DNA of 64,000 bases, taken from assembly GCA_023974075.1 (NCBI GenBank), contig JAMFTG010000303.1:1-64000 (forward strand), written 5' to 3'. A model generated the notes under the pieces. The model had not been told where the DNA came from. It saw nothing but the letters and a program-made list of their open reading frames with translations, and made no database searches. Position 1 is the stretch's first letter. Each line of letters begins with the position of its first letter. Source of the DNA: Chaenocephalus aceratus (taxonomy: Eukaryota > Chordata > Actinopteri > Perciformes > Channichthyidae). This document shows positions 45,514-56,379 of the stretch, piece by piece. A program made the translations under genes and the position numbers.

Positions 45514-46208
45514 ATGACGTCAGCAGGGTTTAACGTGACCTCGTCCCTGACGCTGGTCGGTTTCTCCTCGCTGTCTGGCCACAGCTCGCTCTTATTCTTC
45601 GTGTTTTTGTTGCTGTACCTCTTCGTGTTGTTCAGTGACTCTCTGGTGATTTATATCATCTGTTCGCAGCGAGCTCTTCATCGGCCCATGTTTGCCTTCG
45701 TGGCATCATTTCTGCTGAACTCTCTCACAATCAGCACACTGATTTATCCTAAACTTCTGTCTGATCTGTTGCTGTCCGGCGCCGGCTTGGTGCAGGTGTC
45801 CCGGACTTTGTGTCTGTGCCAGGGTTTCTTTGTTTCCTCTCTTGGTGGAGCTAGCTTCTTCCTGTTGTCGGCCATGGCCTTTGACCGCTACCTGTCCATC
45901 TGCCACCCGATGCACTACGCTGTGCTGGTAACTCCTGCCAAGGTGGTGCTGATGCTGCTTCTCTGCTGGATGCTGCCTGTTATTCAAGGGGTAGTCTCAA
46001 CGCTGCTGGTTAGCCGCTTACCGCTCTGCAGGGTGCAGCTCGACAGGGCCTACTGCGACATCAGCAGCTATTTCACCCTGAGCTGCGGTGGTGCTGAAGC
46101 ACAGCTGAGTGGAATATACATTCTGCTGATCGTCACAGCCACCATCTTCCTGCCTGCCGCCTTCATTCTCTTCTCCTACGCTAGGATCCTCTTCATCTGC
46201 CTGCGGCG
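45514..46208 (+). pseudogene. Odorant receptor, 5' part, disrupted by ERV-B
   Basis: Codons 1-231 and two bases of the next codon of an OR closely like 23825-24772: MTSAGFNVTSS start, HRPMFAFVASFL, MAFDRYLSICHPMHYAV and SYARILFICLRR, then ERV-B begins after TGCGGCG. The rest lies at 54759-55014. With the insertion and one GGCG copy removed, the lengths (695 + 256) give 317 codons with no stop. The gene was therefore intact when hit. Transcription would run into the LTR, giving a truncated receptor missing TM6 and TM7. Confidence 0.92.
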
Positions 46209-46801
46209 TGTTAGAAATTAAAATCAATGTTGATATGGCGTAATTTGAATTAAATACACTATTTAATTTAAATCAGTTTTATTCTGAAAAACCTGAATTT
46301 CACTAACTATTAACTTAATACTTTTATTCTGAAAATGCTTCACTTCCGGTTAGCATTAGCATGTAGCGAAATGCTGCATGTTCAAACCATGAATCAATGG
46401 TGAAATGACATGTGGTGTTGTACATTGAGCACACTGGGTTTAGCACTCATCTATTGCCGCTGAATAACGTTTATTAGGGAATGTTTAAATAACCACAGAC
46501 ACCAGAATGATGTAATTTAACGACAGAACAAGGCAGGAATTGCATTGGACCCGCCCCCCGACGACGTCGGCCAATAGGAGAAGACCTCAGATGACAACAG
46601 GAAGAGCAAGCCAAGATTTGACCTCTTCCTCCGGCTGACCCGGACTGACCGGACGCATGGGGAGAGCCGCCTCCACTCCACATTTCATGTTGTAATGCAC
46701 ACCACCGCATCTTTTGTGTAATTAAATGCTGTTAACTTTTATAAGCTTCCCTTGACTCTTTTCAGTCTCTCCTGCCTTCAGGGCTCTAGAATTTACTAAC
46801 A
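46209..46801 (+). repeat. ERV-B 5' LTR
   Basis: TGTTAG...CTAACA, 593 bp. A GC-rich stretch with CCGCCCCCCGACGACGTCGG near 46550 could bind activators (it contains the CRE-like GACGTC). TTTTATAAGC near 46737 may be a TATA element. Confidence 0.93.
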
Positions 46802-46803
46802 TT

Positions 46804-46820
46804 TGGCGTCACTGGGTGGA
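46804..46820 (+). promoter_or_regulatory. ERV-B primer-binding site
   Basis: TGGCGTCACTGGGTGGA starts two bases after the LTR. TGG is the complement of the tRNA CCA end; I cannot assign the tRNA with confidence. Confidence 0.6.
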
Positions 46821-47919
46821 CCCTGAAGCGAGATTGAGCTGGAAGACGGGGGAAGGCTGCAAGCTAACTAGCATCACACTAAGTTTTTGGCTGGGCCTAA
46901 ATGAAAGGTGAGACAGTTACCTGTTTAATTCCGTGGTGATTGCAAGTGGTGTGGAGTGTGTATATAGTGTTTCTATTCGTCTCTGTTGTATCTTCGGCGC
47001 CGCCCGATTAATGTGAATATTACATAGTATTAAGACCTTCTGGGGAGGCACTAGATTGTATCTGGGATACCTCTGTTTTACGCTGGACTGGGTCCATTCA
47101 TGTTAGTCTATATGTTTGATGTGTTAAACCTGCGTAGTGTGGTTTAATAAAGTTTGTGTGATGATCTAAGCCGAAACGATTGTGTACAAGATTGATATGA
47201 GATCAGCTTTTAAGGTCAGCATCTATAGAATTTAGAGCTAAGATAAATGAAGATTGTTTTGTATTGACAAGCAATGTGGTTATTTATCTGCAGAGTTTGA
47301 GTGTTCCCATTGTTCCCCTTCCCCCAATCACATGTGGTTAATGCTATACTGCTAAGCTAGTTAGCTAGCCAGTTAGCATTAGTAGATGGTGAAATAGTTT
47401 GAGTAAAGATACAACCGGTAACTACTGATTGAATACACAGGGATGGTGTAGATTGACGTTGAGAGTAGATTGAGTTGTTTTGTTTTTCATGCTTTTCAAA
47501 GAAAGTAATTTGAACTTTATATTTTGAGGAAATAAACAGGTTTATGAACCGGAAGTACTAGTTGATACATTTGAGAGGAGTTACAAATGAAACCGCTCCC
47601 CTAGCGGACATAATAAGTATTACAGTTAATACATTCTTCACCACACAGATAAAGATTACATGTGGTTTCTTTGAATTGAAGTATTGTAGTTAACACATTT
47701 TATGACATTTGCATAATTTCATAAACTTTAGTATACACTGTAGGCCTACACGGTTTATTTGGATTTGCACCATATTCCTATTTTCATATTACAAAGTAAA
47801 AACCATACACTGTTCATTTTCATTTATTTATTTAGATTTTATAAATTTGCATAATTTTAATTTGATTTTCTAATCTCAGTTTTACAACATTTAAATTTAT
47901 TTTTTCAAATTCTGTAAAC
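46821..47919 (+). other. ERV-B leader
   Basis: 1.1 kb between primer-binding site and gag ATG without a long frame. Likely holds the packaging signal and a splice donor (GAAAGGTGAGACAG near 46908 is a good candidate). Confidence 0.5.
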
Positions 47920-50283
47920 ATGTCGCCAGAAGACACCAAGTTAAGAGCACTCCCAGTGCCAGGCACAACTGCAGATATTAAGGGGAGAGTAAACACCTGG
48001 TCAGATGCTGGGACAGTTCCCACTAAAAGACAGAAGAAATGGAACCAAATAGAGGAACTGTTCAAGCAGTGGCAAACGAGAGGATTGATTCCAGCAGATG
48101 ATCAACCTGGACCAACGGAAGCCCATAGAAAAGCTGTAGTTGAATATGAGAATGCTGAATACCTACAACAGGAAAAAGCATGGATCAAAGCCGGACAACC
48201 CCCTCGGTATGGACCTGCTAAAAACGCTATGAAAAAAGCTGAAAAAAGAAAAGTTATGGTTGCAAATCTGATTCTCTATCTAAAATATACCAGCCAGGGA
48301 TTGACAAACAGCTTACATGTGGTAGCAGCAGAAGATCTGCCAGTAATGGAAGAACTCGGCAGAAGAGAGGAAGCACTCTGCAGAAGAATAGAAGCAGAAC
48401 TCGGCAGAAGAATGGAAGCAGAACTCGGCAGAAGACTGGAGGAACTCGACAGAAGAATGGAAGCAGAACTCATCAGAGGAATGGAAGAGAGACGGAAGGC
48501 AGTTGAAGCCCATAATGACATTATTGCAGAAAGACAAAGGGAAGAAGATAAATACCAACAACTTCTGGCGGAAAGACAACAAGAAAATGTAAGATTCCAG
48601 GACATGGTGGCAGATAGACAGAGGAGAGAACAAGAAGAACAAAGAAAACGCCGGACAAACTACTCTCCTGACTATTCCAATGGACAGGGAGATGAAAATG
48701 ACGACAGCGGAGAAGAGCAACATTACCCTGGGACATGCCCCAAAACTAAAAGAACCAAGACCAGTGCACATACCTCCATGCCATTGATAGCTGCTGGAAG
48801 AAGAGGATTTCAATACCAACCATGGACTCACAGGGACATGGAAGCATTAGTGTCAAAGCTACCTCCACTCACGAAAGGAGGTCAGAAGTGGGTGAATGAT
48901 CTGGAGAAGTACACTGTCCAAGACCACCTGTGCTTGGGAGACATGAGAGCCCTGCTTGGACGGATAGAAGGAAGACTAGGGGCAAGAGCAGTAGATTCCG
49001 AGGCCAATTGCACGCACGACCCAGATGAAACTTCATTCAACAATATCAGGTCGAATTATTGGGCTGCTATTCGTCACATCTACCCGACAACACGCAGTTT
49101 ACATGCCCTCAACAGCCTGAGGAAAGGCACGGAGGAAGAAATGCATGCCTTCTTGAAGAGATGTGAAGGAGTGTGGGAGGACTACACTGGAGAACGCCAT
49201 GACGTTTCTCCGGCTGTTGTAATGTTGTGGAAGAACGCTGTCATTAAAGCCCTTCCCCGATCAGTGCAGGCACGTCTGGAAGAAGTGGTGGGATTGGACA
49301 ATAAACCCATTGAAGAATGGAGACTACATCTCATTCACCACGATATGAAATACCAGGCAACAAAGTGGGAAAATTACGAAGAAATGAAAACCCTACAACT
49401 ACAACTTTTGAAGATAAAAGTAGCTGAGAGAGATACCGAAGCTAATAAAAACAAGAAAGCGGCAAGGCAAATGGCAACTACAGCAGAGAAGACCATAGAA
49501 ACGGAGACAGTAATGCAGGCACCGCTAACAGTTCAAGCTCAGGTGGTGCCAGAAAATCAGATGCAGTACCAACAAAGAGGTAGAGGAAGATTCCGAGGAA
49601 AAGGCGGAGGAAAGGGTTTCAAGAAAGTGGGATGTTACACATGCGGTCAGATGGACCATTGGTCCAGAGATTGTCCGCATCAACAAATACAAAACCCACC
49701 ACAAGTACTACAATACAATCCTACACAATTCCAACCTCAGACACAACGGTGTTATCCCCAAGTACAGCAGACACCTGTGTATCTTCAACAGCAAGTACAG
49801 CCACAAGCACCGCAGTATCTTCAACAGCAGACACCTGTGTATCTTCCTACCCAAGTACAGCCGCAAGCACAGGTATACACTCCCATACAGCATCAACAAA
49901 AGGGACAATGGAGAGGAAGAAGGAATGATGGCTGCTTCATATGTGGAGATTGTAGACATCTGGCCAGAGATTGCCCCACTCAGCAATATCCACCACAAGG
50001 TAGCACCCCACAATACAGAGGAGAACCAGTGTTAGATATTAGAAATATTGAGGCGGAAGCATATGCCAGGGCCATGACGAATATTTCTGTTGGATCAGGT
50101 TATTGGGTAAATGTAAAAATCCACAAGATGAACTCGTTGCAACCTGTATGGAGTGGACCATGGGAAGTTGTAGAACGCACTGCAGATGCGCTCCGGATCA
50201 AAGTTAAAAAGGGAACATGTTGGCACCCACTTACACATTGTGTAGCCGTACCGCCACCTTTCCTGAAACGGCACGGCAGTTAG
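47920..50283 (+). CDS. ERV-B Gag fused to integrase C-terminal-like domain (787 aa)
   Basis: Structural polyprotein. Residues about 1-140 are a basic matrix-like region. Residues about 145-250 form a charged coiled coil with repeats of ELGRRMEAELGRR. Residues about 295-520 are a capsid-like domain (PPLTKGGQKWVNDLEKYTV, NYWAAIRHIYPTTRSL, RCEGVWEDYTGERHDVSP). An RG/GK-rich stretch precedes CCHC zinc knuckle 1 at 572-585 (CYTCGQMDHWSRDC). A Gln/Pro repeat region follows (PVYLQQQVQPQ), then CCHC knuckle 2 at 672-685 (CFICGDCRHLARDC). Residues about 728-782 (YWVNVKIHKMNSLQPVWSGP, WEVVERTADALRIKV) resemble the MLV-type integrase C-terminal domain. The frame is fully open. It should bind RNA and assemble particles but has no enzyme. 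Confidence 0.88.
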   Translation: MSPEDTKLRALPVPGTTADIKGRVNTWSDAGTVPTKRQKKWNQIEELFKQWQTRGLIPADDQPGPTEAHRKAVVEYENAEYLQQEKAWIKAGQPPRYGPAKNAMKKAEKRKVMVANLILYLKYTSQGLTNSLHVVAAEDLPVMEELGRREEALCRRIEAELGRRMEAELGRRLEELDRRMEAELIRGMEERRKAVEAHNDIIAERQREEDKYQQLLAERQQENVRFQDMVADRQRREQEEQRKRRTNYSPDYSNGQGDENDDSGEEQHYPGTCPKTKRTKTSAHTSMPLIAAGRRGFQYQPWTHRDMEALVSKLPPLTKGGQKWVNDLEKYTVQDHLCLGDMRALLGRIEGRLGARAVDSEANCTHDPDETSFNNIRSNYWAAIRHIYPTTRSLHALNSLRKGTEEEMHAFLKRCEGVWEDYTGERHDVSPAVVMLWKNAVIKALPRSVQARLEEVVGLDNKPIEEWRLHLIHHDMKYQATKWENYEEMKTLQLQLLKIKVAERDTEANKNKKAARQMATTAEKTIETETVMQAPLTVQAQVVPENQMQYQQRGRGRFRGKGGGKGFKKVGCYTCGQMDHWSRDCPHQQIQNPPQVLQYNPTQFQPQTQRCYPQVQQTPVYLQQQVQPQAPQYLQQQTPVYLPTQVQPQAQVYTPIQHQQKGQWRGRRNDGCFICGDCRHLARDCPTQQYPPQGSTPQYRGEPVLDIRNIEAEAYARAMTNISVGSGYWVNVKIHKMNSLQPVWSGPWEVVERTADALRIKVKKGTCWHPLTHCVAVPPPFLKRHGS

Positions 50284-50849
50284 AACTGATTTTGGAAAAC
50301 TGGTACAAAACAATAAGGAATTGAACATTTTTTACAAGGGCAGCACCAGGAGATGAGTAAACTCAAGAATCTGTAGAGTGTAAATACATTGAGAAAAACA
50401 CATTTTACACTCGAACTGTTTGCACATCATAGACAAGGAATTTAGACAATATAAATAAATGTTCAGCACAAGTAATAAGCATATGAAAGTAGACATAGGC
50501 CTACACTTGCGTCAAATGTCATTACTATGATCTGATTAGTGTGCTCTGCAGGTTTACTATTGTAACGGTGGGATTTAAAATATTGGAGAAAATATGAAGA
50601 TGTTCTTTCGTAGTGTGTGGAATATGTGATGCTGGAAACATGTACGTTTTTCAATGTATAGGAGAAAATGGTTTCCTGAAAGAGTTGTTGGGTAAATATG
50701 TAGCAATGGATGAAACAATTTTTAGAGTGAGTTTTTGTAATATCATTAGTAGACATCAATTATGTTGTTTAGATGGCATTTAACAATTAAGACAGATAGT
50801 ATGATTAGAAAGAGTCGAAGTGGAAAGGGTTGTATTTATTTAACTTCAG

Positions 50850-51272
50850 TGTGCTAGACTTCCTATAGGTAATGCGTCCCGAGACCTGGACTCCCCCTCT
50901 GAGTTAGAAAGGCTACGATTCCGACCCTCCAAGCAGACAAAAGACCTAACCCAACAGGAGACTCCTCCTTCTCCATCGAACAGACAGAGAACCAGAGCTG
51001 AAACAACAACAAGACTGCAGCCAGAACTATCTCCACCTGTGGCATCCAGAACCAAGCGGCTTGCTGACAGGCAGAGATCTACGCTCATCAGTCCCTCAGA
51101 CGGGACCATGAAGTTCCAAGACATGAGAGCAGAATCCGCCCTCCATAAAAACAGCAGGGAGACTGTAAAGGAGGAGATGAAATGCAAAGCAGTGCAAGAA
51201 CAGTGGCATGATGGGGGCTGCAGATGTAACTGGGCCAATGGCTGCCTAAAAGAGTTACAGCGGATGGATTGA
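50850..51272 (+). CDS. ERV-B second ORF, unknown function
   Basis: Open from a possible splice acceptor at 50849 to the stop at 51270-51272; about 140 codons from there, or 77 codons from the first ATG (51039). It is very hydrophilic and basic, Thr/Ser/Pro/Arg-rich at first (RQRTRAETTTRLQPELSPP), then VASRTKRLADRQR, then a Cys/Trp cluster (CKAVQEQWHDGGCRCNW). I recognise no family; it might be a spliced accessory protein or the tail of a lost pol or env. Confidence 0.35.
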   Translation, partial: CARLPIGNASRDLDSPSELERLRFRPSKQTKDLTQQETPPSPSNRQRTRAETTTRLQPELSPPVASRTKRLADRQRSTLISPSDGTMKFQDMRAESALHKNSRETVKEEMKCKAVQEQWHDGGCRCNWANGCLKELQRMD

Positions 51273-52821
51273 ACAGCTGATGGATTGAAGAAAAGACAGA
51301 ATCAGAGGAGTTGGCATGGTCGATTAGAAGTGAGGAGGCCGGGGTCACGGCTTGAGAAAACCAGAGGAGGAGAACGGGAATGAGTGAGTTTACACATAAA
51401 CACACTTATTCACAAAACGCACATTTAAAGCATAAATACGTAAAGACAAAAAGATTTATTAAATTAATTGGTAAATTAAAAATAGCAGTCAAGAGGAAAC
51501 TATTAAAGTAAAATGAGAATCATCCTAAAACACACTGAGGGTTAAAGGGGGAGACATGACAGAGTATAACCATATTCTTCAATCTTTTCATCATGTTAAC
51601 AAAATATTCTATAAGAGATTTTTATTCACGTGTGAATAAAGTAGTGATCTCATTTGTTACAATATTGATCACCATTAAAGGGATAGTTTTAGGAACCACT
51701 CTATAAGAAAAATCTTTATCTGTATGGATAATGTTAAAGGGAGAGCTAGTGCCAAGCCAGATATAGTATTCCAATCTAAATAATTGATTTCACCATTGTG
51801 GCATAGTTATTACCATAGGAGGGCTTTAAGATGGAAATATGAAATGACTTCTGTTTTTAAATCCTTGATAAAGGAGGGAGTAATTGTTGCATGTTTGGAC
51901 ACCCAAGGTTCCACACACTGCTAAAGAGTTTAACATTGATTTTTAGGTTGACCAGAATTGAAGATGAGCTATGAAATGCATAGCAGAGCTACACAGATCC
52001 TAGTAATGTTTTGACACAAGATAATAGTGATCTACACACGTTTCTGAATCTATCTATTAGACATTTTAATACTAATTAGGTGTAAATGAATTGCAGTAGT
52101 AGTACTCTAAGGAAGTGAGTTTTGTACCAAGTTTCAGGAAAGGTGGGAGGCAGAAGTCCCAATGAAAAGTTAGAAACATCTTGAAAATCATAGTTGAAAT
52201 CGTGAATGAATAAGGAATGGCGCTCCGCATATGATATATTTTTGTAGATAAAGGGTACCCGCCTATGCTGAATTACCTCTGAAAAGACTCTGCAGAGCAC
52301 GACATGGCCAAAAGACCCAGACCAAATGACCTTTGACCCTGACTGACAGTGTGACAAAAGCACTGTCCATGACTGACTCTGGGGTGTACCTGACCAAACA
52401 TGACTTGACAAACAGACGGTGTGAGTGTGAATGAATGCCGGCATGTGATCAGTGTAACTGCATGATTCTAAAACAATAACTAACCAAGCATGTTTTTGGA
52501 CTAACATATTATTTTGGAGCTCCAAGGGAAATGAGAGGTTTCCTAAAAATTCCACAAAAGGGGAAACCGCACATGTGTCCCGTTTCTAATCTACTTGATA
52601 TTTTACTCCCACAGGAGTTGGCGGTTTGCAAATGTAAAACTCAAACTAAAATCTGAAGGACGGAGAGAAACACTTCTTTTCACTGAAGTGTTTACTGTGG
52701 AAATGATGATAATGGATGTAAAATTGTAAATAATGTTCGTTATGTCCCTAACCAATATTTACCTGGCAGTTTTTCTTCCCCCTCCCCATTACAGGGTTTT
52801 GTTACACATGAGTTCATGTGT

Positions 52822-52834
52822 AAAAAGGGGGGAG
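52822..52834 (+). promoter_or_regulatory. Internal polypurine tract
   Basis: AAAAAGGGGGGAG followed by TGTGTATAATG looks like a polypurine tract/LTR start junction although no LTR follows. It may act as a central tract or be a relic of a recombined element. Confidence 0.35.
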
Positions 52835-54151
52835 TGTGTATAATGTCAACATGGCTGTAAAATTCACAATTAAAATTTTTCTTTTAAGGATTGACAGAAA
52901 CCTACCGCCCCAACCCAGATGTTCAAACTGAGCATTGAATGATAGTTTTATAATTAACCTGCTCCATATCTGGGGATAAGATACTGTTTGATGGATGTTG
53001 ACATGTTTCTAATATTGATTGAGTTATAACAGGTAACACAGATGCAGAATCAGTGGCCAAGGGGCTACTGTGAGAGATGTAATTCCAGAATGGAATACCG
53101 AAGAAGTTGACCTGTGATAATGAAACCATTTTGTAATATTTTAACAGGTATTAGAGTAACTGAGGTTTGAAATGTAGAAAGAACATATTACAGTTAAGTT
53201 AAGCTAAAACATAGTAATGTAATGAGACCGAATTTAATTTAGACAACATCTTGTAACTAGCCTGTTAAAGAATTAGAAGTAAAAGCCATAGACTTTATTG
53301 TTTAGTTCATTATGGGGATATACATTTAATTTAAATTCATAATAGAAAGACATTTGATGAAAGTATGTTGGAATTCTGTATTCATTTTTCAGCTTGATAA
53401 TAGACAGGTGGAAGCCCTATTGCCAGGTGCAATCGATGGGATTTCTGCACACGATCCAAGCAGAGAATGACGTACCTTACAGGACAGATACACTCAGGAA
53501 ATCATTCACTCTGATAGCATCATGACTTTAGTTGTTTTTGAATCCATAATGAAATTGTATTACATAACGTGAGTGTGTGTCTTTACCACAAACAGGAATA
53601 GTTCATTGTTATATTTAGATTTGAGAAAGATTACAAGGATTTTATTTAGTTCACCATGAAGATGTTTTTGTTTGTAACATATGCCCAGTAGTAAGATTCA
53701 AATATCAGCAGGTTCTGAATTATTATTCCTCTGTCCCACAACCAACAAGAATGTGGATGGGGAGAACTATATCTACTAGAACCAGCAGAGATTCATAAAT
53801 TACACCAGAGACACAGTAGAAGTAAATAAAGAGTAATATTTAGCTATTTTCAGATAGTTTAATCCTTCTTATACTTTGTAAAAGAACAAGTGCCTTTACA
53901 CCAGATACAGTAAGAAGATGATTTATGATGTGAAAGGAGGGAGTCAGACGTTTTCCATACCAAGCTAATTGCTGCTATTTTACGAAGTGACATTAAAGGT
54001 TTATGCTAGAAGTTATGCACAAATGAAAAACTTCATAGTTATGATGAATATGTATTATTTGTTTTTTTACTTTTATGAGTTATGTTCCATGCAATGTTCG
54101 GATGAAGAACTCATTGATTTCAATATTATTTACATACCTTAAAAGGTATGT

Positions 54152-54160
54152 AAGGAGGGA
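54152..54160 (+). promoter_or_regulatory. ERV-B 3' polypurine tract
   Basis: AAGGAGGGA, one base before the 3' LTR; short but in the expected place. Confidence 0.6.
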
Positions 54161-54161
54161 T

Positions 54162-54754
54162 TGTTAGAAATTAAAATCAATGTTGATATGGCGTAATTTG
54201 AATTAAATACACTATTTAATTTAAATCAGTTTTATTCTGAAAAACCTGAATTTCACTAACTATTAACTTAATACTTTTATTCTGAAAATGCTTCACTTCC
54301 GGTTAGCATTAGCATGTAGCGAAATGCTGCATGTTCAAACCATGAATCAATGGTGAAATGACATGTGGTGTTGTACATTGAGCACACTGGGTTTAGCACT
54401 CATCTATTGCCGCTGAATAACGTTTATTAGGGAATGTTTAAATAACCACAGACACCAGAATGATGTAATTTAACGACAGAACAAGGCAGGAATTGCATTG
54501 GACCCGCCCCCCGACGACGTCGGCCAATAGGAGAAGACCTCAGATGACAACAGGAAGAGCAAGCCAAGATTTGACCTCTTCCTCCGGCTGACCCGGACTG
54601 ACCGGACGCATGGGGAGAGCCGCCTCCACTCCACATTTCATGTTGTAATGCACACCACCGCATCTTTTGTGTAATTAAATGCTGTTAACTTTTATAAGCT
54701 TCCCTTGACTCTTTTCAGTCTCTCCTGCCTTCAGGGCTCTAGAATTTACTAACA
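54162..54754 (+). repeat. ERV-B 3' LTR
   Basis: 593 bp, same ends and length as the 5' LTR; no difference found by eye. Confidence 0.93.
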
Positions 54755-54758
54755 GGCG

Positions 54759-55014
54759 CTCACGTAGCTTCAGCAGCAAAGCTCTACAAACCTGTCTTCC
54801 TCATCTACTCGTCTTCTTTAACTATTCCATCAGCGTCTACTTAGATCTGATGCTTCGCCGCCTGCAGAGCAACAGAGAATCTGACTCCACCCTCATCACC
54901 TCCATGCTGATGATGCTAGTACCCACTTTACTGAACCCCGTGGTGTACGGACTGAAGTTAAAGGAGGTGTTCACGCATGTGAAGAGGCTGCTGAGCTGCC
55001 GCAGAAACAGCTGA
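54759..55014 (+). pseudogene. Odorant receptor, 3' part, beyond ERV-B
   Basis: Continues the frame interrupted at 46208: the KALQTCLPH block (TM6), SNRESDSTLITSM, PTLLNPVVYGLK (TM7) and a C-tail ending in RRNS before TGA 55012-55014. Single-base changes from the other receptors are few and none breaks the frame. It has no promoter of its own unless the 3' LTR drives it. Confidence 0.92.
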
Positions 55015-55057
55015 TCCCAACACTGTTTGATTGCCCCACACAAAGATCCATGTAGAC

Positions 55058-55897
55058 CAGGGGTGGGGAACCTCCGGCCTCCGGGCCGTATACGGCCCGC
55101 GAGACAATTTGGTACGGCCCTCGATGTCATTTATAAACACACGCAAAAAATAAAAAAATGAAAGAAATCTAGACCGCAAACAAATTAAACAAGCGAGTGC
55201 CTGTTTTTCCTGGCCAAGGTCAGGGTCCTTGAACACAACACGAGCCTAACGTGTCATCACGTGGTATATGTCTCGACTGACAGGGGTGCAGTTCTGACGG
55301 AGAGCACCAGAACGCCACTCCAGCACTTCAGAAATTGCAGTACCGATAAGTCCATACACATGCCGCAGTTTCTGCCGCTAGCTATGCTAACGAATATAAG
55401 AAGCTTTTTCTACAACCAGTGAGGTAAAGGCACATCTTTATATGATCATTATAGTTATAAAAAAAATAAGAGAATAAAGTAAACAGGTATAAAATACTAT
55501 ATGACAGTTATTAATAAAGAAGAATACAGTTTGAAAGGGGAGTGATTTGTCAAATATCCATAAATTAAAAGAAAATCTGCTTACAGTTGTGTTTGGGTGT
55601 TGAGAGATGTGTCCATAGATCTCCTAATGTTGCTCTCAAAGTGCACCAGATTGATGCTTTTAACTTCAACATTTAAAAAAAATCTTCCCAGGGGAGCACG
55701 CCACACCCTGCACGTGCATGCATACGGGAGTCATGGTGAGATATCTGGATTAAGAGGTTGCTTTTTCTTTGCACAGAATGAAATGAATGGGCTGTGATTT
55801 TAGTTTTTTTAAGCAGAGGTCAATAACTTGTACGGCCCTCTGAGGATATTGTAAAAATTGAAATGGCCCTTGAGAGGAAAACGTTTCCCCACCCGTG
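55058..55897. mobile_element. hAT element (CAGGGGTGGGGAACC termini)
   Basis: Ends CAGGGGTGGGGAACC and TTTCCCCACCCGTG with 8-bp duplication ATGTAGAC (55050-55057, 55898-55905), inserted in the OR 3' flank. 840 bp, no transposase frame. The end sequence with CTCCGGCCTCCGGGCCG is a common vertebrate hAT type. Confidence 0.88.
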
Positions 55898-55905
55898 ATG
55901 TAGAC

Positions 55906-56379
55906 AGAAGCATTTGCTGCACATCAGGAGAAACAGTGCGGCCCATATTCAGTTGATCACCACAATCATACCTGAGAGCGGGAAACATTTTCTAGGCCTC
56001 CTTCTCGGCTCCACGTCCCCATGGGCCATCCCCAAGAGGGTCCCGTCTCCGTCCTCCCCAAGAGGGTCCTGTCAACTTCTATATCTGATAAAATATGAAT
56101 AGGTGACATAAAAGTAAAGAACCAAAATGTATGAACAAATACAAAAACTAGAAAATAGAGAATAACAAACAAAATATTAAGAATACCGTCAATACCGTTC
56201 CGGTGCATAATATGTTTAAGGTACTAGAAGATTGTTTACTTATGTTAAACGTATATTTGAGGTTTGCATTTCTAAGGAAAAGGTTCCCAGAATTCTTCAA
56301 ACATATTTAGTATTCCAGCGTGTGAGGTGGTCTACTAGGGGCCGTGGTGGTTGTTCAGCCTGACCGCTGCAGGAAGGAA
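55906..56379 (+). other. OR 3' flank, remainder
   Basis: Resumes the conserved flank after the hAT and runs to the minisatellite; near-identical to 290-712. Confidence 0.75.

Larger units (their letters stand above)
50284..54151 (+). other. ERV-B unassigned 3' region
   Basis: 3.9 kb, AT-rich, with one notable open frame (50850-51272) and otherwise short frames. Possible splice acceptors stand at 50849 (TTTAACTTCAG) and about 52794 (CCCCCTCCCCATTACAG). Purine runs like the 3' polypurine tract occur at 51871, 52822-52834 and 53933-53943. No env, protease or RT motif found. Confidence 0.5.
46209..54754 (+). mobile_element. ERV-B: gag-only LTR retroelement inserted in an OR
   Basis: 593-bp LTRs, no difference seen by eye, with six-base inverted ends TGTTAG/CTAACA. 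Target duplication GGCG at 46205-46208 and 54755-54758. One 787-codon ORF encodes Gag fused to an integrase C-terminal-like segment; no protease, RT, RNase H or integrase core is present. It is about 8.5 kb long, of which 3.9 kb after the ORF is unassigned. Structure and LTR identity imply recent mobilisation in trans by a related complete element. Confidence 0.93.

Noticed and set aside
48276..48831. Minus-strand ORFs of 109 and 172 codons
   Set aside because: Shadows of the purine-rich coiled-coil region of the ERV-B gag ORF.
47920..50283. Domesticated host Gag gene
   Set aside because: It sits between near-identical LTRs with a fresh target duplication, so it is an active-type element copy, not a domesticated gene.
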